Positions 47,113 through 56,615 of a stretch of 64,000 bases of DNA are shown here, in pieces. Below the pieces are notes generated by a model. The model made no database searches and had not been told where the DNA came from. It was given only the letters and a program-made list of their open reading frames with translations. This DNA comes from Nitrospiraceae bacterium. Its GTDB lineage: Bacteria; Nitrospirota; Nitrospiria; Nitrospirales; Nitrospiraceae. The stretch lies in NCBI GenBank assembly GCA_919902665.1, contig CAKKRK010000064.1:20375-84374 (forward strand). Reading direction: 5' to 3'. Numbering within the stretch: position 1 is the first letter of the stretch; each line of letters opens with the position of its first letter. The translations under genes and the position numbers were made by a program.

Positions 47113-48747
47113 ATGAGCTCAACCCCAGGTATCACGCCAGCGTGTCAGTTTCGGACGCTTCTTTTGTCGGACCAGCTGGAATTTATCTGTGAAGCCCACA
47201 ACGGCCTCAGCGCAAAGATCGTGCAAGAGGCTGGCTTTCGAGGGATCTGGGCGAGTGGCCTCTCGATCTCGGCCCAGTTCGGCGTTCGTGACAACAACGA
47301 GGCTAGCTGGACCCAAGTCCTGGATAATCTGGAATTCATGTCCGATGCGGTCACGATTCCCATTCTCCTTGATGGTGATACGGGATACGGCAACTTCAAC
47401 AACATGCAGCGGCTCGTGCGCAAACTGGAGCAGCGACATATCGCCGCAGTTTGTATCGAAGACAAGCTCTTTCCCAAGACAAACAGTTTCATTAAGGGCG
47501 ATGCTCAACCGATGGCGGACATGCAAGAGTTCTGCGGCAAGATCAAGGCAGGCAAAGACGCTCAGACTGATTCGGACTTTTGCATTATCGCGAGAGTGGA
47601 AGCCTTCATCTGTGGTTGGGGGTTGACGGAAGCCCTTCGCCGAGCCGAGGCCTATCGTCAGGCAGGCGCAGACGGCATCCTCATTCATAGTGCCTTGTCG
47701 GTGCCGGATGAGATCCTTGCGTTCAAGCAGGAATGGAGCAATCGATGTCCTGTCGTGATTGTGCCGACCAAATATTACGCCACGCCCACCGATGTGTTTC
47801 GGCAGCATGGGTTCTCAATGGTCATTTGGGCCAATCATATGCTCCGAACCGCCGTGGCCGCTATGCAGAGAACCGCGCGGACCTTGAAAGAGCAGCAACA
47901 TCTGCTCTCCATTGAAGACAAAGTTGCGCCGGTTTCAGAAATCTTCAGGCTGCAAAATGCCGCAGAGTTACAAGATGCCGAAGACCGCTATCTTCCTCGA
48001 GGCGCAGAAAATACCAGCGCCATCGTGTTGGCGGCTTCCCGTGGGGAGGAGCTCCATGAGCTGACCGAGCACCAACCCAAGACGATGGTGAACATTCAGG
48101 GAACGCCGATCCTTGCCCGCATTGTAGATGCCTATAACGCCGTGGGGATCAAGGACATCACCGTCGTTCGTGGTTACAAAAAGGAGTCGGTGACGTTGCC
48201 CAACCTGACCTATTTGGATAACGATGACTTTGCCGATACCGGTGAGTTGGATTCGCTGGACAAAGCAGTGCGTGCCCGGAAAGGGTTGGCTAAGGATCTG
48301 ATCATTTCGTATGGCGACGTGCTGTTCAATAAGTACATTCCTCAGGCCCTTTGTCAGGAAAAAGAGGACTTTGTCGTCTTTGTAGACAGCGATTGGCAGA
48401 ACCAGAGTAGCTACGCCCGTCTGGGAGGCTTTACCGAATGCACGTTGCCGAATTCAAGGAAAGCCTTCAATGCCAAGATCTATCTTAAACAATTAGGGAA
48501 TCTGGCACCTCAAGAAAGCATTCATGGAGTCTGGATGGGGTTTCTCAAAGTGTCTCCTGCCGGGGCCGTCCACCTTCAGGCGATCCTCGCTGAGATGTTA
48601 GCTGATCCAGCGAATCGCAAAGCCGGTATTCCCGTTCTATTGCAAGAACTGTTGAAGCGGCAACTCTCTGTTCGTGTGCTCTATACGGTCGGCCACTGGC
48701 TTGATATCAACAGTCTTGAAGATGTGGTTCAGGCAGGCAGTTTTTGA
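47113..48747 (+). CDS. Phosphoenolpyruvate mutase fused to a nucleotidyltransferase-like domain
   Basis: 544 residues from ATG 47113, preceded by GGGAAGG. Residues 1 to about 285 are a PEP mutase of the isocitrate lyase superfamily: [13 protein letters not shown], and [10 protein letters not shown] starting at E116, matching the mutase motif EDKxxxxxNS rather than the lyase KKCGH. Residues about 300-544 resemble an NTP-transferase ([42 protein letters not shown]), but the usual GxGxR loop reads SRGEEL. PEP mutase makes phosphonopyruvate, the first C-P bond step; a decarboxylase and transaminase are not nearby. Confidence 0.88.
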   Translation: MSSTPGITPACQFRTLLLSDQLEFICEAHNGLSAKIVQEAGFRGIWASGLSISAQFGVRDNNEASWTQVLDNLEFMSDAVTIPILLDGDTGYGNFNNMQRLVRKLEQRHIAAVCIEDKLFPKTNSFIKGDAQPMADMQEFCGKIKAGKDAQTDSDFCIIARVEAFICGWGLTEALRRAEAYRQAGADGILIHSALSVPDEILAFKQEWSNRCPVVIVPTKYYATPTDVFRQHGFSMVIWANHMLRTAVAAMQRTARTLKEQQHLLSIEDKVAPVSEIFRLQNAAELQDAEDRYLPRGAENTSAIVLAASRGEELHELTEHQPKTMVNIQGTPILARIVDAYNAVGIKDITVVRGYKKESVTLPNLTYLDNDDFADTGELDSLDKAVRARKGLAKDLIISYGDVLFNKYIPQALCQEKEDFVVFVDSDWQNQSSYARLGGFTECTLPNSRKAFNAKIYLKQLGNLAPQESIHGVWMGFLKVSPAGAVHLQAILAEMLADPANRKAGIPVLLQELLKRQLSVRVLYTVGHWLDINSLEDVVQAGSF

Positions 48748-48759
48748 CTCTTCGTGCCT

Positions 48760-49497
48760 TCACTTATAATCCACTCGCACCAAAAATAGCCCCTGAGGGG
48801 GAGCTGTTTTGCCAGCTGCTGAACGATCTCGTGCATTGAGAATGTGCGTGAGCCTGTCCGGCGGGCGTTTGTGCAAGCCGACCTCCACAAGGGTGCCGAC
48901 GATTGAACGGATCATCTGTTTCAGGAAACGGTTGGCATAGGCTTCGATTCGCAGCCGATCGCCTTCCCGGAACACCGTGAAGTGTTGCAGATGACAGATG
49001 GGATCGTCGTTGTCGGTGGGCTGGGTCTGGAACGAAGAAAAATCGTGCGAGCCGATCAGGGCCAGTCCTGCCTGATTCATTGCCGCGTCGTCAAGAGGCT
49101 GATGGATATGCCAGCAGTAGGCACGCTCGACCGCCGGACGTTCCGGGCGATTCAGAATATGGTATTCATACAGTTTGCCCTTGGCCGAATGTCTCGCGTG
49201 GAAGGTGTCCGGCATGAGCGCGACTGATCGCACTACGATGCTCTTTGGGAGGTGTGCGTTCAGCGCCCTGGTCCATTCTCGGGGCGTCATATCACGGTTG
49301 ATATGGAAACTTGCCACCTGTCCCATCGCGTGCACTCCTGCATCGGTGCGTCCGGCCCCGATGACTGGTGTGTTGATTTGAGTGACGCCTGCAATGGCCG
49401 CTTCGACGGCTGCTTGAACCGTTGGCTGATCGGGCTGACGTTGCCAGCCTGCGTAGGCTGTGCCGTCATATTCGAGAGTCAGTTTGACGATAGGCAT
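48760..49497 (-). CDS. truA: tRNA pseudouridine(38-40) synthase
   Basis: 245 residues. LTLEYDGTAYAGWQRQPDQPTVQ opens the protein and GAGRTDAGVHAMGQVASF contains the catalytic Asp (RTDAGVHA). FLKQMIRSIVGTLVEVG near the C-terminus is a TruA hallmark. It modifies uridines 38-40 in the anticodon stem-loop. It converges on the PEP mutase gene with only 12 nt between the stops. Confidence 0.96.
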   Translation of the reverse strand: MPIVKLTLEYDGTAYAGWQRQPDQPTVQAAVEAAIAGVTQINTPVIGAGRTDAGVHAMGQVASFHINRDMTPREWTRALNAHLPKSIVVRSVALMPDTFHARHSAKGKLYEYHILNRPERPAVERAYCWHIHQPLDDAAMNQAGLALIGSHDFSSFQTQPTDNDDPICHLQHFTVFREGDRLRIEAYANRFLKQMIRSIVGTLVEVGLHKRPPDRLTHILNARDRSAAGKTAPPQGLFLVRVDYK

Positions 49498-49527
49498 GCA
49501 ACACGTGGATGGCGATGAGCGAGACGA

Positions 49528-50811
49528 TCAGCGGATGTCCGGTCGATTATTAGTCAGGAATGAAACAATACCATGATAGAGGGATTGTGCGACATCGCGG
49601 ACAAACGCCGGTTTCCTGAGGAGATCTTCCTCATCGGGGTTAGAAATATACGCGATCTCGGCCAGGATGCTGGGCATGCTCGTAAACCTCAATACATAAA
49701 AGGGTGCGGTCTTGACGCCATGGTCGTTGACCACATATTGCCCGTTCATCTGGGAGACCATGGCTTCTTTTGCGTTCCACGCAAGCTCCAGGGACTCCTC
49801 GATTTTCTTCGCCGTTAAGAGATCTGCCACGAGATATTCCCATCCGACCCCGGTGTTGCTGATCGGGGTGCCGTTTTCCCGTGCTGCGATCTCAAGCGCC
49901 CGCTGATCCTTGGCCTCCCCGAAGTGATAGATTTCAATCCCTTTGACCTGGCGTGACGGATGCGAGTTGACATGGATGGAGACGAAGAGATCGGCTTCGC
50001 TGCTGTTCGCAAACCTGGCCCGATCTTCCAACTCAATAAACACATCACGGTCTCGGGTCATCAAAACACGCACCCCAGGCTGCTTATTTAGCAGTTCACG
50101 AAGCTGGAGCCCTACCTTGAGGGTAATATCCTTCTCCTCGGTCCTTTGGAGCCCCCGTGCGCCCGGATCTTTCCCCCCATGGCCTGGATCGATGACGATG
50201 GTTGTGTATCCCTTGACGCGCGGCGTGACGGGTCTGGACGCGGGAGCGGCTGACCGCTGAGAGACTTCGCCTCGGTCAAGCGCAGAAGGAGGGACTGGTG
50301 CGTTGGGTGGAGTCACGTCAATAACTAAGCGAGGCGGATGGGAAAGCGTGAAGTGCTTATAGGTCCGGAACGCTGTGGTTGGAAGAGACACCGCGACAGC
50401 ATGCGAGGGCAGTTGAGTGATCATGAAGGGTGACAGGATAGTCCCGTTCGTAGCTTTCGCTTGCGCTGGTTGGCTGAGCCATGTGTTGGGAAGGGCGAGA
50501 ACCACGCGACTTGGATTGGCCGCTCGTTGCTCGATGACCGTCGTGTGACGATCGAGATCCAACACAAGTCTGGTTTTCTCCTGGCTCGTCATCACACGGA
50601 AATTTCGAACGGTAATGGGAGCCAGGGAAGCGGTCGTTCCTCTGATGTGGCTCTGTTCCGATGACCGCACCGATAAAGGACGGTGATCATCAGAGGACCA
50701 CGCCCAGGCCGATGGGATCAGGATCCCGTATGCGGAGAGGAAGAAGATGGCAGTGGACGAGAGGAGGGTGAGGGGCTTAACGGAAAGCAGTCGAGGCTTT
50801 CGTATACGCAT
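49528..50811 (-). CDS. N-acetylmuramoyl-L-alanine amidase with AMIN domain (AmiC-like)
   Basis: 427 residues from ATG at 50811; a longer frame reaches 50871. A basic N-terminus and a hydrophobic signal (LLSSTAIFFLSAYGILIPSAWA) come first. The AMIN domain (about 60-160, RNFRVMTSQEKTRLVLDLDRHT) targets the septum. The Amidase_3 catalytic domain has IDPGHGGKDPGARG (zinc His), the Glu of EKDITLKV, and SIHVNSHPS. It cleaves peptidoglycan stem peptides during cell separation. Length and order match AmiB/AmiC. Confidence 0.93.
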   Translation of the reverse strand: MRIRKPRLLSVKPLTLLSSTAIFFLSAYGILIPSAWAWSSDDHRPLSVRSSEQSHIRGTTASLAPITVRNFRVMTSQEKTRLVLDLDRHTTVIEQRAANPSRVVLALPNTWLSQPAQAKATNGTILSPFMITQLPSHAVAVSLPTTAFRTYKHFTLSHPPRLVIDVTPPNAPVPPSALDRGEVSQRSAAPASRPVTPRVKGYTTIVIDPGHGGKDPGARGLQRTEEKDITLKVGLQLRELLNKQPGVRVLMTRDRDVFIELEDRARFANSSEADLFVSIHVNSHPSRQVKGIEIYHFGEAKDQRALEIAARENGTPISNTGVGWEYLVADLLTAKKIEESLELAWNAKEAMVSQMNGQYVVNDHGVKTAPFYVLRFTSMPSILAEIAYISNPDEEDLLRKPAFVRDVAQSLYHGIVSFLTNNRPDIR

Positions 50812-50938
50812 GGGTCTTTTGTCAGTAGAAGGCAATGGGAAACTATTCTCAGATGTCCTCCGCCTTGTCAAGATTTACGCTAGTTAGCGAGACGGAATTC
50901 GGATTGACTGTGGGCTCACGACCGCGATAGCGTGAGAT

Positions 50939-51460
50939 ATGCCGACGCATCTGATCGTCGATGGGTATAACGTGCTGGCTGGAGCCAGAGCCCTTCCCGG
51001 ACGCCTTGAATCAGCCCGCGAGGTGTTGCTGCTTGAGTTGGCCGCCTATCGGCATCGGAAAAACTATGCTATCACCGTCGTGTTTGATGGCTGGCAACAG
51101 GGCCAGCCATCCGAACGGCGGGAGCATCGAGCAGGAGTCCAGGTAATCTATTCAAAACGGGGTGAACGGGCGGATCAGGTCATCCAACGCTTGGCACGGG
51201 AATACGGGGCGGACTGCGCGGTCGTCAGCTCTGACCACGAAATCGTGAATACGGCCAGAGCTCATGGGGCCATGGTCATGGGAGCGCGCGAATTTGCGGA
51301 CAAGCTGCGGGTCTCATCGAGCGCAGGCGGTGCCATACCCTATAAAGAACTCGATACAGGAGTCGATGTTCGCTCGACCCGGGGACCGGAGAAGAAGGGG
51401 AACCCTCGCAAACTGCCAAAATCTCAACGACAACGAGCTCGCCAGCTCAAGCGATTTTGA
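50939..51460 (+). CDS. YacP-like NYN-domain nuclease
   Basis: 173 residues. LIVDGYNVLAGARALPG carries the first catalytic Asp, VVFDGWQQGQPSERRE the second, and KRGERADQVIQRLARE and CAVVSSDHEIVNTARAHGA the later acidic residues of NYN/PIN-like ribonucleases. Bacillus YacP (Rae1) cleaves mRNA on the ribosome; the same role here is inference. The C-terminus is Lys/Arg-rich. Its 3' end overlaps the convergent tatD gene by 14 nt. Confidence 0.85.
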   Translation: MPTHLIVDGYNVLAGARALPGRLESAREVLLLELAAYRHRKNYAITVVFDGWQQGQPSERREHRAGVQVIYSKRGERADQVIQRLAREYGADCAVVSSDHEIVNTARAHGAMVMGAREFADKLRVSSSAGGAIPYKELDTGVDVRSTRGPEKKGNPRKLPKSQRQRARQLKRF

Positions 51461-52217
51461 ACAGCTGCTTTGCATTCTCGGTCGTTCGTCTTTGCATCTC
51501 TTCCAAAGAGAATTCCGGATGAATGGCCGCGAGTTGCTTTGCTACCTGTGACACATACGCCGGCTCATTGCGTTTGCCTCGATAGGGAACAGGCGTCAGG
51601 TATGGGCAATCGGTTTCAATGAGTAGGCGATCCAGCGGGGTTTTCTTGGCAATCTCGCGTAGCGCGGTCGCATTCTGAAATGTCAGGATGCCTGAAAACG
51701 AGAGATGAAATCCCAAATCAAGGGCTTCCTTCGCCAGCCAGGCATCCCCAGAAAAACAGTGAAAGACCCCACCGATTTCAGACGCCTTCTCTTCCCTTAA
51801 AATCGCAATCGTATCCTCTTGGGCTTCCCTCGTGTGAATAATCACGGGGAGGTTCAACTCCCGGGCCACTTGAATCTGCTCACGGAATCGGTCGCGCTGT
51901 TCCTTCGGGGACGAGTGATTGTAGTGATAATCGAGCCCGATTTCGCCATAGGCCACGACCTTCTCGCTCTTCGCTAGACGGTGGAACTCATCATACCAGT
52001 CGTCCTGGATATGCTTGACCTCGTGTGGATGGATTCCGACGGAGGCGTACACAAAGGGATAGTGATCGGCGAGTGCGACGGCCGCTTGACTGGTCGTCAG
52101 ATCACAGCCGATGGAGACGAACGCTTCGACTCCGGCTTCCCGCGCACGGGCGATGACCGCCTCCCGATCGTCGTTGTAGCGTGCGTCGTCGAGATGAGTG
52201 TGGGTATCGATCAGCAT
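51447..52217 (-). CDS. tatD: TatD-family metal-dependent deoxyribonuclease
   Basis: 256 residues. MLIDTHTHLDDARY has the two metal-binding His (HTH), YGEIGLDYHYNHS the Glu ligand, PVIIHTREAQEDT and GGVFHCFSGDAWLA further His, and LIETDCPYLTPVPYRGKRNEPAYV the terminal Asp and substrate loop. TatD enzymes are 3'-5' exonucleases in DNA quality control. Confidence 0.94.
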   Translation of the reverse strand: MLIDTHTHLDDARYNDDREAVIARAREAGVEAFVSIGCDLTTSQAAVALADHYPFVYASVGIHPHEVKHIQDDWYDEFHRLAKSEKVVAYGEIGLDYHYNHSSPKEQRDRFREQIQVARELNLPVIIHTREAQEDTIAILREEKASEIGGVFHCFSGDAWLAKEALDLGFHLSFSGILTFQNATALREIAKKTPLDRLLIETDCPYLTPVPYRGKRNEPAYVSQVAKQLAAIHPEFSLEEMQRRTTENAKQLFKIA

Positions 52218-52365
52218 GGTGGGTATCCTAATCGTGAGGTGATATGCATCCCACTACCTCCATTTATGAAACAACCGGTGATAGACGATTCTTTGAGAGA
52301 TGGGTGAGGGCTCACCGTAGATTGGAAAACCTCATAACTCGAGACGACAGGTTATTGGGGGACTG

Positions 52366-53430
52366 CTAGGAGACAGGCTTAGGGGTAATGACCGTCGCGA
52401 GTTCAGTCAGAAGGCGTTCGGTCTCGTTCCAACCCAGACAGGCATCGGTAATAGAGACACCGTGTTGAAGGGCCACACCTTCTTTCCAGGCTTGTTTGCC
52501 GGGATTCAGGTTGCTTTCGAGCATAAGGCCCATGATGGACTGGCGGCCTTCCACAAATTGCTGCAAGACTTCACGGGCCACCAATCCCTGGCGGGTGTGA
52601 TCCTTCTTGGAATTGTCATGCGAACAATCGATCATGATCGGGCGGGCGATCCCTTCTCCGGCGACCGCAGCCTCAGCTTTGGCCACATCGTGGGCTTCGT
52701 AGTTCGTTCGTCCGCCTCCCCCGCGGAGCACGAGATGGCGATCAGGATTGCCCATGGTCTTGATAATGGCAGTCTGGCCGTCGGCATTGATGCCGACGAA
52801 ATGGTGTGGCGCGCGGGCGGATGTCATGGCATTGATGGCGACCTGCAAACTGCCTTCGGTCCCATTCTTGAATCCGACCGGCATAGAGACCCCGCTGGCC
52901 ATTTCGCGATGGGTTTGGCTTTCCGTGGTGCGCGCACCGATGGCCGCCCAACTGATGAGGTCGGCGACGTACTGCGGGCTGATCGGATCCAGGAGCTCCG
53001 TTCCGCAGGGAAGGCCCAATTGATTGATCCTGAGGAGAATCGCTCTCGCCAGTTCCATCCCTGCCGCGATGTCGCAGGTGCCGTCGAGACGCGGATCGTT
53101 GATGAGCCCTTTCCACCCCACGGTGGTTCTTGGCTTTTCGAAGTAGGTTCGCATGACAATGAGGAAGCGGTCACGCAAGGCATCGGCGATGGGCTTCAGC
53201 TTGCCGGCATACTCATAGGCAGCCTCGGGGTCATGGATGGAGCATGGGCCGACGATGACCAGGAGCCGGTCGCGGTCTTCTCCATGAAGAATGCGGCGAA
53301 TGGCTTCTCTCGTTTCCACGACGAGTGCCGCCGCTTGATCAGTAATGGGCAGCTTGGTCTTGATGGCGCGAGGAGAGGGGAGCGCCTTGATTTCAATGAC
53401 GTGTTGATTGTCGATCGGCCTATTCATCAA
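52366..53430 (-). CDS. 3-deoxy-7-phosphoheptulonate synthase (DAHP synthase, AroFGH type)
   Basis: 354 residues, the usual length. VIVGPCSIHDPEAAYEYAGKL, MRTYFEKPRTTVGWKGLINDP, GARTTESQTHREMASG and IMIDCSHDNSKKDH are the class I DAHP synthase signatures with metal and PEP/E4P ligands. It starts the shikimate pathway. The regulatory type (Phe, Tyr or Trp sensitive) cannot be told by eye. The plus-strand reading frame of 336 codons opposite is a shadow. Confidence 0.94.
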   Translation of the reverse strand: MMNRPIDNQHVIEIKALPSPRAIKTKLPITDQAAALVVETREAIRRILHGEDRDRLLVIVGPCSIHDPEAAYEYAGKLKPIADALRDRFLIVMRTYFEKPRTTVGWKGLINDPRLDGTCDIAAGMELARAILLRINQLGLPCGTELLDPISPQYVADLISWAAIGARTTESQTHREMASGVSMPVGFKNGTEGSLQVAINAMTSARAPHHFVGINADGQTAIIKTMGNPDRHLVLRGGGGRTNYEAHDVAKAEAAVAGEGIARPIMIDCSHDNSKKDHTRQGLVAREVLQQFVEGRQSIMGLMLESNLNPGKQAWKEGVALQHGVSITDACLGWNETERLLTELATVITPKPVS

Positions 53431-53581
53431 GAGTCACGTCCTTTAGAGCGGTCTCAACTACCTTGGTTTTGAAGGGTAGCTAATCTAACGAATTACGTCA
53501 GAAAAGTCCATACCGGTTCTCGTTAGGGCTGGCTATGGGTCATATTAGCGATAGGTTCAAGCAGTTCTTGCAATTCTGACC

Positions 53582-53932
53582 ATGGATGCCTATTCTACCA
53601 CCATGTTTTTAAGAAGACTGAGAGATCTCTCCTCGTTACTCCGCGCAGGAGTGGCGTTGGGGATGATCTGCATCATTCTGGGGCTGGCTCCGTTCGCTGT
53701 CGCTCAGGATGTCCACCATGAGTTGGCCGCAGCAGATTCGGATGGTCATGAACATTCGGACACCGATATTTGTCAGTGGGTCCAGCACCACATTGCCGGA
53801 TCAGTCGATCTCGATGTGCCACGGTTTGCCGTGTGCGATGTTGTCCGACCGCGAGAACTTCCGTCTGAATCTGTCTTATTATCGGCTGCCCTCTCTCTTA
53901 TCGGTCCTTCCCGTGCCCCTCCTCAAGTATAG
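53582..53932 (+). CDS. Small secreted His/Asp-rich protein upstream of a TonB-dependent receptor
   Basis: 116 residues; ATG 53603 is a second possible start. A signal peptide (ALGMICIILGLAPFAVAQ) is followed by an acidic, His-rich stretch (HHELAAADSDGHEHSDTD) and ICQWVQHH. The layout recalls small DUF2946-like proteins near metal-related receptors, but I do not recognise the family with confidence. The receptor gene starts 111 nt downstream. A role in metal sensing or delivery is inference. Confidence 0.6.
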   Translation: MDAYSTTMFLRRLRDLSSLLRAGVALGMICIILGLAPFAVAQDVHHELAAADSDGHEHSDTDICQWVQHHIAGSVDLDVPRFAVCDVVRPRELPSESVLLSAALSLIGPSRAPPQV

Positions 53933-54043
53933 CTGAGCCACCAAGCCAAGCAGTCAGGATGGTTGATGGGCCGTGCAATCCAGGCACGCCTCGTCCATCC
54001 GTTCTCTTGCTTATTTGTGGATGTGTGAGTGAGGAGGAGCGTG

Positions 54044-56473
54044 ATGTACTCATGTGTGAAACGTGCGTTGAATGCGACGTTTGTGACGATTGTCGTGGCG
54101 GTCGTTGGGGGGATGTGTTCGGTCCTTCAGGCAGCCGATAGCGAGCAAACCCAAACGATCAAGGGAGTTGTGCAACAACAGGACCTTCGGCGTGTGCCAC
54201 AGGCCATTATTGAAGTCAAAAATCAAGCGGGTGATATGGTGACATCCGGAGTCTCGAATGATGCCGGCGAATTCAAAGTTGCCGTTCCCGAGGGCGGTAC
54301 CTACTCCGTCAGTGCGGTACAAGAGACCTATCGAAGCGAATATGTGGTGTTGACGCTTGGCGAGGAGCCAGTAACTCCCGTCATCCTGACGCTCTCCAAG
54401 ACCAAGGAAGTGTCGCTGGAGGTGGTTTCACCATTACCCCCCATCCAGACTAAGGCGTCCAGCGAGACCTACTCACTCAGCCGGAAGGAAATCGATATTC
54501 TTCCGCGAGGCAACAACAACGACTTACACGACGTGTTGCTGACGATCCCGGGCGCAGCCTATGGATCATTGAAGCAAGTCCATATCAGACAGGACCATGC
54601 CAACTTACAGTTGAGGATCGACGGTGTGCCGATTCCCGATACGGTCTCCTCGACGTTTTCCGATGTGATTTCGCCCAGAGCTTGGGAGCGGGCCGACATT
54701 GTGCTGGGCGGGATGGAAGCCAATGTGGGAAACAAAGCGGCCGCGCTCATCGATATTACGACGAAGAGCGGCACGAAGCCTGGATTTGGGTCAGTCCAGA
54801 TGTTCGGCGGGTCGAATAAGACGATTAACCCGTCATTCGAGTATGGAGGCACGATCGGTGAGAAGTTCCGCTATTACTTTTTGAACAGCCATACGGCGAC
54901 GAATCGAGGGATTGAGCCGCCGACCCTTGGCCACTCCATTTTCCATGGTCAGAGCGAGCGGAATCAGACGATGTTTCGCGGCGACTATCAGTATGACAAT
55001 AACAATAATATTACCCTGTTGTTCTTGAACTCCATCGCGAAATATCAGATTCCCACGTCCCCTGGACTAGAGGTGAACCCGACTATTCTCGGCTTGTTGC
55101 CTGGAGGATTTACACCGGTGCCGTCGGAAAGGGTGGATGAAAATCAGAAGGAAAATAACCAATACGGCCACTTGGTTTGGCGGCACGATATCAACACCAG
55201 AAACTTTTTCAGTTTTGCCGGGTATTTTCGGCACACCAGGGCGACATTTAGGACAGATCCGTTGAATGTGCTCGCCTATGTGCCGGATGTAGAAGAACCA
55301 TTTTCGGCCGGGAGCCAAGACCGTATCGGCTATTCAGGTGGCGTGCGCATGGATTACACGTACATCCACAGCAAGGAACACTTGATCAAGGCAGGGTTTC
55401 AGATCGATCGGACCCAAGCGATCAATAAGACGAGATTGTTTACCTTCGACCGGCTGGTTCCGAACGATCCGGGGTCTGACCCGACCGGGCCGGTGATCAA
55501 CGCTGGTGGCGACAACCGGCTCATCGGGTGGAGACAGGAGTTCTGGATTCAAGATCAGTGGACGCCGAATGAACATTGGACATTCAACATTGGTGTGCGT
55601 GCAGACACGGTGCAGTATCAACGGGATGAAGGACAAATCAGTCCCAGGGTCGGTGTCACGTACCGATACAACTCGGCCAACGCCTTTCACGCGTACTATG
55701 GCCGGCTCTTTACCCCGCCGAATCTTGAGAGGCTTGCCTTGGCCGGCTTGAATACAGAGAGAACGAAAGCGCATCCAGAAGATACCACCAATAATCTACC
55801 ACGCGCCGAGCGGGCCCATTACTTCCAAATCGGCAGCGTCCATGCGCTCACGGATTGGGCGACCCTCCAGCTCACGGGTTATTATAAGCTCGCCAATTAT
55901 ATGTCGGACGCACACCAGTTAGGCACGACGCCCTTACTGAACTATATTGCCTTTGAACGGGGATGGACCAGGGGGGCCGATGCCGCGCTCAAGGTGTGGT
56001 TCGTGGAAAATCTGACGGGCCGCGCCAACATCGCCTGGGGACAGTGTAAGGGCTATGGGTTACAGTCCGGGCATAATCTAGTGCATTTTGAAGAAATCGC
56101 CGATATCAACTCGCGCAGCGGCGTCCATTGTGATCACCAGCAGACGCTGACTGCGTCAGGAATCCTGAGTTACCGGTTGCTCGAGCGGACCACTCTTACC
56201 GGGCAGGTGTTGTTTGCGTCAGGACTGCGGACGGCAGAAGAAGGTGCCAAGACCAACTCGAGTCATAGCCCGACCTACACGATCTATAACTTTTCGATTA
56301 GCCATGTCATTCCGTTGCCCTGGCAGGGGCAGAAGTTCTTGATCGGATTCGATATCGTGAATGCGTTGGATCAAAAGTATTTCATCAATCAGGGCGAAGG
56401 CAGCATCGGACTCGGTGTGTCTCATGTTGGGATGCCGCGGTCCTTTTTCTTCCGCGGGCAATGGTTCTTCTAG
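54044..56473 (+). CDS. TonB-dependent outer-membrane receptor with N-terminal carboxypeptidase-regulatory-like domain
   Basis: 809 residues from ATG 54044, which has GAGGAGG in front; the GTG at 54029 lies in that site. A signal peptide (FVTIVVAVVGGMCSVLQA) leads to a beta-sandwich CarboxypepD_reg-like domain (IKGVVQQQDLRRVPQAIIEVKN, about 40-125). The plug domain follows (about 150-260, LHDVLLTIPGA, LRIDGVPIPDT), then a 22-strand-type barrel ending in aromatic SFFFRGQWFF. EVSLEVVSP at about 125 may act as TonB box. The substrate is unknown; the His-rich neighbours suggest a metal. Confidence 0.85.
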   Translation: MYSCVKRALNATFVTIVVAVVGGMCSVLQAADSEQTQTIKGVVQQQDLRRVPQAIIEVKNQAGDMVTSGVSNDAGEFKVAVPEGGTYSVSAVQETYRSEYVVLTLGEEPVTPVILTLSKTKEVSLEVVSPLPPIQTKASSETYSLSRKEIDILPRGNNNDLHDVLLTIPGAAYGSLKQVHIRQDHANLQLRIDGVPIPDTVSSTFSDVISPRAWERADIVLGGMEANVGNKAAALIDITTKSGTKPGFGSVQMFGGSNKTINPSFEYGGTIGEKFRYYFLNSHTATNRGIEPPTLGHSIFHGQSERNQTMFRGDYQYDNNNNITLLFLNSIAKYQIPTSPGLEVNPTILGLLPGGFTPVPSERVDENQKENNQYGHLVWRHDINTRNFFSFAGYFRHTRATFRTDPLNVLAYVPDVEEPFSAGSQDRIGYSGGVRMDYTYIHSKEHLIKAGFQIDRTQAINKTRLFTFDRLVPNDPGSDPTGPVINAGGDNRLIGWRQEFWIQDQWTPNEHWTFNIGVRADTVQYQRDEGQISPRVGVTYRYNSANAFHAYYGRLFTPPNLERLALAGLNTERTKAHPEDTTNNLPRAERAHYFQIGSVHALTDWATLQLTGYYKLANYMSDAHQLGTTPLLNYIAFERGWTRGADAALKVWFVENLTGRANIAWGQCKGYGLQSGHNLVHFEEIADINSRSGVHCDHQQTLTASGILSYRLLERTTLTGQVLFASGLRTAEEGAKTNSSHSPTYTIYNFSISHVIPLPWQGQKFLIGFDIVNALDQKYFINQGEGSIGLGVSHVGMPRSFFFRGQWFF

Positions 56474-56511
56474 TCGGATGCTGAAACGGGCCATCAACTG
56501 CGTTCTCGGCT

Positions 56512-56559
56512 TGTGCGAATCCTCAACGTACCCCAGAGGGTACGCCTCCGGTTCGCACA
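56512..56559. repeat. Nested inverted-repeat element (REP-like or terminator) after the receptor gene
   Basis: Outer arms TGTGCGAA (56512-56519) and TTCGCACA (56552-56559) flank an inner perfect hairpin CGTACCC-CAGA-GGGTACG (56527-56544). A further pair CTCAAC (56522) / GTTGAG (56574) overlaps it. I see one copy in this window. It could end the receptor transcript or be one copy of a dispersed palindromic repeat. Confidence 0.6.
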
Positions 56560-56615
56560 TCGCCTGCGGCCTTGTTGAGTGTCCCGTTTGAGCCTCCGAT
56601 CGTTAATAGCGTAGA

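Noticed and set aside
52462..53472. 336-codon plus-strand open frame
   Set aside because: It is the antisense of the DAHP synthase gene, whose signatures are unmistakable.
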